A stretch of 6,631 bases of DNA, from assembly GCA_017412265.1 (NCBI GenBank), contig JAFPYK010000163.1, positions 1 through 6,631 on the forward strand. The letters are read 5' to 3'. This document shows, one piece after another, positions 1 to 4,597 of this stretch; position 1 is the stretch's first letter, and each line of letters starts with the position of its first letter. A model generated the notes under the pieces. That model did no database searches, was not told the DNA's origin, and was given only the letters and a program-made list of their open reading frames with translations. The stretch comes from Lachnospiraceae bacterium. GTDB lineage: Bacteria; Bacillota; Clostridia; Lachnospirales; Lachnospiraceae. The translations under genes and the position numbers were made by a program.

Positions 1-1614
1 CCTCTCAACATGCTGATCACCTCGGTCACCACCGTCCTGGTCGGCGGCTGCGCGATCCTCTGCGGCAAATACATGGGCCGCAACGAGCAGGATAAGATGC
101 AGAACGTCTTCTCCCTGAACCTCGTGCTCTCCCTCCTCGTCGCCATCGCCTTCATCCTCGCCTACTCTGCCCTGGGCGTCTTCGACCTCACGGGCTTTCT
201 GACCAGAGACGCGGAAGTGCGCAGGATCTTCAACCAGTACATTCTGGGCATGGCTATCGGCACCGTTCCCCTCGTGCTCGGCAGCTCCCTGGCCTCCTTC
301 CTCGCCATCGAGAACAAAGGCCGGCGCACCATCTTCGCCAGCCTCATCTACATCGCCGCCAATATCCTGTTGAATTTCATCTTCGTCCAGGTCCTCAGCC
401 TCGAAGCCTTCGGTCTCGCGCTGGCCTCCTCCCTGGGCCTGTGGATCTTCTTCCTCGTCCAGGCCGAGACCTTCCTCTCCGGCCGGACCCATCTCCGCAT
501 GCGGCTGCGCGGCATCCGCTGGGCCGACACCTTCCAGATCTTCCGAATCGGTCTCCCCGGCGCGATCAGCAACATCTACCAGACCGCCCGCGGCCTCATC
601 GTCAACCACCTGCTGGACGTCTACATCGGAAGCGCGGGTCTCTCCTCCTTTGCCGCGTCCAACAGCCTGCTGACGCTCATCTGGGCGATCCCCGGCGGAA
701 TGATCGCGGTCTCCCGCCTGATGATCAGCGTGAGTGTCGGCGAGGAGGACCGCCAGACCCTGACCGACGTCATGCGTGTGATGTTCCGGCGTTTCCTGCC
801 TCTGATGGGTGCCGTCATCGCGGCCCTCATCCTCGGATCCGTCCCTCTGACCCGGATCTTCTACCAGAATCCGGCGGAGCCGGTCTTCATGATGACCGTC
901 TGGGGCTTCCGCATCCTGCCACTGTGCATGCCCTTCAGCATCATCTACATGCATTTTACCTGCTACTGCCAGACCTCCGGCAGGCAGGTCCTCGCCCACG
1001 TGGAGGCCCTGCTGGACGGTGTCGTCTGTGTCGCCGGATTCACCGCACTCCTGATCCCGTGGACCGGAATTCACAGCGTCTACATCGCGAACATTTTAAA
1101 CGGTGTCGTCACCGTCGGGATCTTCTTCATCTACGCATGGATCAAGAACCGGCACGTCCCGAGGAACCTGGAGGAGCTCATGGTCATCCCTCCGCAGTTC
1201 GGGGCCCTTCCCGAAGAACGCCTGGACTTCAGCGTCCGCAGCCCGGAGGATGTCGTGGCGATCTCCGAGCGCATCCAGGCCTTCTGCCTCGCGCGCGGCG
1301 TCTCCTCAAGAAGCGCCTATCTTGCCGGCCTCTCGATGGAAGAAATGGCCGGCAATGTCGTCGATCACGGCTTCCGCAAGGACAACAAGAAGCACTCTGT
1401 CGACGTCCGTGTGGTTCATAAGAACGACGCCGTGCTCCTGCGCATCAAGGACGACTGCGTCCCCTTCGACCCCGGTGAGCGCAGGGCCATCACCGACACC
1501 GACGACCCCGCGAAAAACATCGGTATCCGGATGATCTTCAAGATGGCCGAAGACGTCAATTACCAGAACATCCTGGGCCTGAACGTCCTGACCGTCAAGA
1601 TCCCCGACCGTTAA
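1..1614 (+). CDS. MATE-family transporter fused to a C-terminal RsbW/SpoIIAB-like ATPase domain (5' partial)
   Basis: The protein is probably an inner-membrane multidrug/cation or metabolite antiporter with a cytoplasmic ATP-binding regulatory domain. Numbering is from the ATG at base 10, but the frame is open from base 1 and the first visible residues already match the interior of the MATE N-lobe (GGCAILCGKYMG), so the true start and roughly the first helices lie off the left edge. Hydrophobic helices run to about residue 378, with the second MATE lobe starting near 172 (FQIFRIGLPGAISNIYQ). Residues about 400-534 form a GHKL ATPase domain. It has an N-box with E445, N449 and H453, a G1-like box DDCVPFDP (481-488) with Cys where Gly is usual, and a G2-like NIGIRMI (503-509). 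Ordinary MATE proteins are about 450 residues and lack this domain. The gene converges on the minus-strand operon. Transport substrate and target of the ATPase domain are unknown. Confidence 0.9.
   Translation, partial: PLNMLITSVTTVLVGGCAILCGKYMGRNEQDKMQNVFSLNLVLSLLVAIAFILAYSALGVFDLTGFLTRDAEVRRIFNQYILGMAIGTVPLVLGSSLASFLAIENKGRRTIFASLIYIAANILLNFIFVQVLSLEAFGLALASSLGLWIFFLVQAETFLSGRTHLRMRLRGIRWADTFQIFRIGLPGAISNIYQTARGLIVNHLLDVYIGSAGLSSFAASNSLLTLIWAIPGGMIAVSRLMISVSVGEEDRQTLTDVMRVMFRRFLPLMGAVIAALILGSVPLTRIFYQNPAEPVFMMTVWGFRILPLCMPFSIIYMHFTCYCQTSGRQVLAHVEALLDGVVCVAGFTALLIPWTGIHSVYIANILNGVVTVGIFFIYAWIKNRHVPRNLEELMVIPPQFGALPEERLDFSVRSPEDVVAISERIQAFCLARGVSSRSAYLAGLSMEEMAGNVVDHGFRKDNKKHSVDVRVVHKNDAVLLRIKDDCVPFDPGERRAITDTDDPAKNIGIRMIFKMAEDVNYQNILGLNVLTVKIPDR
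1207..1614 (+). other. HATPase_c / anti-sigma-kinase-like domain at the end of the MATE protein
   Basis: This is the region of the fusion protein after the last transmembrane helix. It has the length and motif order of RsbW/SpoIIAB-type serine kinases: an N-box with the E-x3-N-x3-H pattern (EEMAGNVVDHGF), a G1 box followed by PFDP, and a short G2 box NIGIRMI. In known family members these residues bind Mg-ATP and phosphorylate an anti-anti-sigma (STAS) partner. No STAS or SpoIIE-like partner is visible in the window, so kinase activity is only an inference; ATP sensing is the alternative. Confidence 0.8.
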
Positions 1615-1641
1615 CACATTCATATACCCCAGACACAGAAG

Positions 1642-1676
1642 AAGCCCTGCGGTCACCTAAGCGGCCCGCAGGGCTT
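1642..1676. terminator. Bidirectional intrinsic terminator between convergent genes
   Basis: A perfect 11-bp inverted repeat (AAGCCCTGCGG at 1642-1652, CCGCAGGGCTT at 1666-1676) encloses a 13-nt loop. On the plus strand it runs into TTTTCTT, a good tail 28 nt after the MATE stop codon. On the minus strand the tail is only moderately T-rich (CTTCTG), and the hairpin begins 21 nt after the stop of the last operon gene. It is the only hairpin I see in the gap, so it likely ends both transcripts, more efficiently for the plus strand. Confidence 0.85.
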
Positions 1677-1697
1677 TTCTTCATCTGCATCTCACGT

Positions 1698-2375
1698 TCA
1701 TTTCCCGTACTGCAGCATCCGGTTTCTCTCACGCGCGGCCTTCTCGACCTCGCGGAGCGTCTCCTCCGCTGCCGGGTCCTTGCTCTCCACCAGGTACTCC
1801 AGCTCATCCAGCATCCGCAGCACATTCATCTCCTGATTGTGCACGCCCTGCGAAGACTTCACCTGGCTGTTGCGCACCAGGTCGTAGACACGCTCGATCT
1901 TCCTGGCAAGCGCCTCATCGCCCGCGCTCTCCTGCATCGCCTTGAGCCGGCCCGAAGCCTCATTGACATACATGAGCTCCTTCTCGCGCCGGTCCACAGC
2001 CGCCTGCGTCGCGTCATTGGCCATCACCAGCGTCAGCATCGAAGCCACATAGAAGCCGGTCAGGATGATATTGATGATCAGGCAGGCCGTCAGCGTCTCC
2101 GGCTTCGCGAAGACAAAGATCAGGTTGATCACGAAGCTCAGCGCGAAATAAATCGTAGACACCGTATACAGAGGCATGCCCATCACAACCTTCTGGCTGT
2201 TCTCCTTGACCAGGAAGGACGTCGCCACCAGGAGCAGATAAGCGATGTGGATAAATGCATAGGCCAGCCAGACGGACTTTGGATGATCGGTTCCGCCCGC
2301 GATGAAAAAGACCGCGTTAAATACCGCGAGGAATACCAGGCCGAGGCCCAGCTTCAGACCATTCTGTCGATTCAT
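1698..2375 (-). CDS. Four-helix membrane protein with cytoplasmic coiled-coil-like tail, function unknown
   Basis: I do not recognise a named family. The 225-residue protein has four hydrophobic segments at about 8-27, 36-56, 67-89 and 95-117, joined by short loops. A charged, strongly helical region of about 105 residues (120-225) follows and is rich in Glu, Arg, Lys and Ala, with heptad-like stretches near 155-170 and 185-220. An even number of helices and a positive N-terminus (NRQNGLK) suggest that both ends are cytoplasmic. The ATG is set by a GAGGTG site 6 nt upstream that overlaps the stop codon of the SPFH gene. It is the last gene of the operon, just before the shared terminator. I infer that it anchors the SPFH protein or the ATPase complex to the membrane through its tail; an unrelated housekeeping role cannot be excluded. 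Confidence 0.85.
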   Translation of the reverse strand: MNRQNGLKLGLGLVFLAVFNAVFFIAGGTDHPKSVWLAYAFIHIAYLLLVATSFLVKENSQKVVMGMPLYTVSTIYFALSFVINLIFVFAKPETLTACLIINIILTGFYVASMLTLVMANDATQAAVDRREKELMYVNEASGRLKAMQESAGDEALARKIERVYDLVRNSQVKSSQGVHNQEMNVLRMLDELEYLVESKDPAAEETLREVEKAARERNRMLQYGK

Positions 2376-2381
2376 CTCTCA

Positions 2382-2388
2382 CACCTCA
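2382..2388 (-). promoter_or_regulatory. Ribosome-binding site overlapping the SPFH stop codon
   Basis: On the minus strand TGAGGTG contains both the TGA stop of the SPFH gene and the GAGGTG Shine-Dalgarno element for the four-helix membrane protein, six bases before its ATG. The overlap fixes the start at 2375 and implies translational coupling of the two proteins. Confidence 0.8.
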
Positions 2389-3561
2389 CATTCTGGAAAG
2401 AACTTCCTGAGCCTTGGCGTCGTACGCCTCCTGCGTGATCAGGCCCATATCCAGCATCTGTTTGAGCTTCTGAAGGGTCGCCATCGGATCCTCCTGGCCC
2501 TGAGCGGGCTGCCCCGCCGGCTGCTGCACCGGGGCAGGGCCCGCGCTGAAGCGCCCGGAAGGTCCCGGAGCCGGCTGCGGCTGCGGCACGCTTCCCTGCT
2601 GCATTCCGCTGTTGAAGCTTCCGAACATCTGCGAAGCCATCGAGCCGAAGACCGAGCCGGCCGCCGCGCCCATGCCCATGCCTGCGCCGACCGCGCCGAT
2701 GCCGCCCGCGCCGGGGTTGTTGGCCAGATCCTTGAGGATGCCGGCCGACTGAAGTCTCGCCCAGTCCGCTCCGAGGATGTCCATCGCGCCCTTGTCGCCC
2801 TGGGCCTCCTTGATCTTCTGCAGCGCGCTGATCTGCGCCTGGTCGATCGTGTCGTACTTGCTCTCGTCGATGTCCAGGCCGCCCAGCGTGAATCTCACGC
2901 ACTTCATGCCATAATCCTGAAGCGCCTCGTCCACGTAAGGCTTGATCGCATCATTTAACTCATCCATGTACTGCTCGATGCCGATGAGCTCTCTCTGCAG
3001 AGAATCCAGCAGCTTCGAGACCGCGGACTTGATCTTGCCCTGGAACTCCATCGAGAAATACCTGGTCAGGTCGTCGTTGGAGAAGGACTCCACGTTGCTG
3101 CTGACCATCTTGGAGAGGAAGGTCGTGGGATCCTCGATGCGCAGGCGGTAGGCGCCGCGCACACGGGCCGTCGTGCGGATGTTGTAGACCTTGTCGCGCA
3201 GCTGGATCGGAGAATCCGTGCCCCACTTGATCTCCTCCGTGTCGGACTTGCGCACGAAGTAGACGAAGCAGTTGAAGGTGCTGATGCCGCCGGAGAACAT
3301 ATTTCTCAGCCGGCTGATGAACGGATAGTTCTCCGTGGAGAGCTTGTAGGATCCGTTGTCAAACACCTGCTCGACTCTTCCGTCCTTGATGAAGATGGCC
3401 TGCTCGCCCGGATTGACGATCAGCGTGGAGTTGGTGTTGAAATCCTCCTCCGGCTGCTTCCACAGAAGCAGTCCCGGCGCGCCGGAATTCTTGATGACGT
3501 CTGTCCAGTGCTTTCTGCCTCCGACAAAAGCAGATTCATTTGCATTCTTAAAAATCGACAT
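2386..3561 (-). CDS. YdjI-like SPFH (stomatin/prohibitin-like) protein with C-terminal SHOCT-like domain
   Basis: The 391-residue protein resembles the 'virion core protein' SPFH family (COG4260) that includes Bacillus subtilis YdjI. The N-terminus (residues 1-60: FVGGRKHWTDVIKN, then LLWKQPEEDF and LIVNPGEQAIFIKDG) and the SPFH core to about residue 245 are typical. A Gly/Met/Ala-rich segment (283-305) and a Pro/Gln-rich linker (325-357) follow. The last 32 residues (360-391, with GLITQEAYDAKAQEVL) match the SHOCT pattern of a two-helix oligomerisation domain. Many relatives instead end in a zinc ribbon; no Cys pair is present here. There is no N-terminal signal or clear membrane helix, so membrane association is probably peripheral. 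Known relatives form membrane scaffolds and, in B. subtilis, help recruit a PspA-type protein; no PspA is seen here. The ATG follows an AGGAGG site with 9-nt spacing, 18 nt after the previous gene. Confidence 0.88.
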   Translation of the reverse strand: MSIFKNANESAFVGGRKHWTDVIKNSGAPGLLLWKQPEEDFNTNSTLIVNPGEQAIFIKDGRVEQVFDNGSYKLSTENYPFISRLRNMFSGGISTFNCFVYFVRKSDTEEIKWGTDSPIQLRDKVYNIRTTARVRGAYRLRIEDPTTFLSKMVSSNVESFSNDDLTRYFSMEFQGKIKSAVSKLLDSLQRELIGIEQYMDELNDAIKPYVDEALQDYGMKCVRFTLGGLDIDESKYDTIDQAQISALQKIKEAQGDKGAMDILGADWARLQSAGILKDLANNPGAGGIGAVGAGMGMGAAAGSVFGSMASQMFGSFNSGMQQGSVPQPQPAPGPSGRFSAGPAPVQQPAGQPAQGQEDPMATLQKLKQMLDMGLITQEAYDAKAQEVLSRM

Positions 3562-3570
3562 ATCCTGGAT

Positions 3571-3576
3571 CCTCCT
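3571..3576 (-). promoter_or_regulatory. Ribosome-binding site of the SPFH gene
   Basis: A perfect AGGAGG on the minus strand lies in the 18-nt gap after the TAA of the 75-residue gene and nine bases before the ATG at 3561. It supports that ATG over internal Met codons. Confidence 0.8.
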
Positions 3577-3579
3577 CTC

Positions 3580-3807
3580 TTAATTGCGCCTGCCGCTCCG
3601 GTAGACACTCAGATGCCTTTCAAATGTTACCGCAGAAGTCGCACCGAGCTTCTGCCCGTCCTCGCCGATGATCACTGCCCCGCCGCCTCTGGTCGGATTC
3701 CAGAAGTACCAGGCCTTATCCTCCGGCAGTTCCTTGCAATGGCTGCGCGCCTCCTCCGGGCTCACCTTCAGGGCCGCTGCCGCCAGTTCGATCAGTTTCT
3801 GATCCAT
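3580..3807 (-). CDS. Small 75-residue protein of unknown function, candidate partner of the Tox-PL protein
   Basis: I do not recognise the family. Residues 2-28 look helical (LIELAAAALKV, then SPEEARSHCKEL). The rest looks like a compact beta-rich unit, with aromatic YFWNP at 34-38, a glycine run and strand GGGAVIIGEDG at 41-51, then TSAVTFERHLSVY at 57-69 and a basic end. There is no signal peptide or membrane helix, and the estimated net charge is near neutral. A strong ribosome-binding site, the intact frame and tight packing between two recognisable genes support it as real despite its size. The position directly downstream of a papain-fold toxin-like gene is where immunity proteins or chaperones are commonly encoded, so an inhibitor of that enzyme is a reasonable but unproven inference. 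It could equally be a small adaptor of the SPFH complex. Confidence 0.8.
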   Translation of the reverse strand: MDQKLIELAAAALKVSPEEARSHCKELPEDKAWYFWNPTRGGGAVIIGEDGQKLGATSAVTFERHLSVYRSGRRN

Positions 3808-3812
3808 CTTCT

Positions 3813-3818
3813 CCTCCT
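3813..3818 (-). promoter_or_regulatory. Ribosome-binding site overlapping the Tox-PL stop codon
   Basis: The minus strand reads TAAGGAGGAGAAG followed by ATG, so the stop codon of the Tox-PL gene and the AGGAGG of the 75-residue gene share bases. This decides the start at 3807 and suggests coupled expression of the two proteins, as expected for an enzyme and its partner. Confidence 0.85.
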
Positions 3819-4570
3819 TACTTCGTCTTCACGCTCATCTCCCAGTTGACGACGTCACCGTAATCCGGCGGCCAGTCCCGGATCTCCCCGGTCTGCCCGT
3901 CGATGGCGACCACCTTGCCGTCAATGCAGGCTGCGTTAAACCAGTGGCCGGGTCCCTCCGCGCGGTCGATGCCGATGATGGCATGCGCGCCGTCGCCCTG
4001 CGCCAGCAGTGTCTTCTCGATCTCCTCCGGGCTCATGGACACCTGTTCCATGCCCGTCAGAGCCTCCATCTCTTCGTTATAAGGGATATTCTCGGCACTC
4101 GCCGTGATATCCGTATCGCCCTCCAGCCTCCGGTAGACCGCGTAGGCACAGGAGCCGCAGTTGTTGCAGTAAGGCGAGTCCAGGTTGAACTCATCGTAAT
4201 TCGGATTGATATCGCCCAGCCACTCCTTCACGTCGGACATATCCTGCACGTCCTCCGGGAAATGGCTCATGTCCCCGGGCGCTCCCGGCTGGCGGAACTC
4301 TCCCCCGCCGGTATCCTCCGAGAACTCCAGCGTCTCCCCGCTCACGTCGTCAAACTGTTGCATCTCCATCGAGCCTACCTGGATCACGTCGTCCTCGGCA
4401 AACTCCCCGAAGTCATTCATCGCGCTGCGCACACCGTTCTTCTCCCCGGCAAAAGGCACGTCCGACAGCGAATCCCAGTCGTTCGTATCCTGCCCCTGGG
4501 GCTCCCTTGTCTCGAGGGTCTCCGGCTCATCGGTCAGCTCGTACTCGTATTTTGTCTCGTATCCGGCCAT
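3818..4570 (-). CDS. Papain-fold Tox-PL / glutamine-deamidase-like protein with acidic N-terminal region
   Basis: The 250-residue protein has two parts. Residues 1 to about 115 are very acidic, low in complexity and probably disordered (many Asp, Glu, Gly), with no signal peptide or membrane helix. Residues about 121-250 match the papain-fold toxin (Tox-PL) pattern. NPNYDEF opens the domain, CNNCGSCAYAVYRRLEG (135-151) holds the likely nucleophile C138, GPGHWFNAA (206-214) supplies H209, and VAIDGQTGEI (221-230) supplies D224 and Q226. Family members are cysteine peptidases or protein-glutamine deamidases, often used as effector domains in polymorphic toxins. C135, C138 and C141 make a CxxCxxC pattern, so metal or disulphide chemistry is also conceivable. 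The ATG follows AGGAGG by 6 nt and lies 27 nt after the HerA-like gene. The family call comes from motif reading only; the target and whether it is a toxin or a housekeeping modifier are unknown. Confidence 0.78.
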   Translation of the reverse strand: MAGYETKYEYELTDEPETLETREPQGQDTNDWDSLSDVPFAGEKNGVRSAMNDFGEFAEDDVIQVGSMEMQQFDDVSGETLEFSEDTGGGEFRQPGAPGDMSHFPEDVQDMSDVKEWLGDINPNYDEFNLDSPYCNNCGSCAYAVYRRLEGDTDITASAENIPYNEEMEALTGMEQVSMSPEEIEKTLLAQGDGAHAIIGIDRAEGPGHWFNAACIDGKVVAIDGQTGEIRDWPPDYGDVVNWEMSVKTK

Positions 4571-4576
4571 CCTTCT

Positions 4577-4582
4577 CCTCCT
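4577..4582 (-). promoter_or_regulatory. Ribosome-binding site of the Tox-PL gene
   Basis: AGGAGG on the minus strand, within AGGAGGAGAAGG directly before the ATG, six bases of spacing. It sits in the 27-nt gap after the stop codon of the ATPase gene; I see no terminator or convincing promoter in this gap, so read-through from the ATPase gene is expected. Confidence 0.8.
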
Positions 4583-4597
4583 GGCGTCCGCTCCGCC

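Noticed and set aside
10..12. ATG at base 10 as the true start of the MATE gene
   Set aside because: The frame is open from base 1, the first residues already correspond to the interior of the MATE N-lobe, and the N-terminal helices of the family are missing, so the start lies off the left edge.
441..1421. A 326-codon open frame overlapping the MATE gene in another plus-strand frame
   Set aside because: Its translation is dominated by Arg, Pro, His and Gly with no recognisable domain, as expected from the off-frame of a GC-rich gene, and it lies entirely inside a clear MATE reading frame.
2521..2720. Apparent GC-rich repeats in the SPFH gene
   Set aside because: They encode the Gly/Met/Ala-rich and Pro/Gln-rich linker; the codons vary and no exact repeat unit or CRISPR-like spacing is present.
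1839..2958. Long plus-strand frames (1839-2438 and 2302-2958) antisense to the membrane and SPFH genes
   Set aside because: They are Arg/His/Leu-rich mirror translations with no domain, and the opposite strand carries well-supported genes with ribosome-binding sites.
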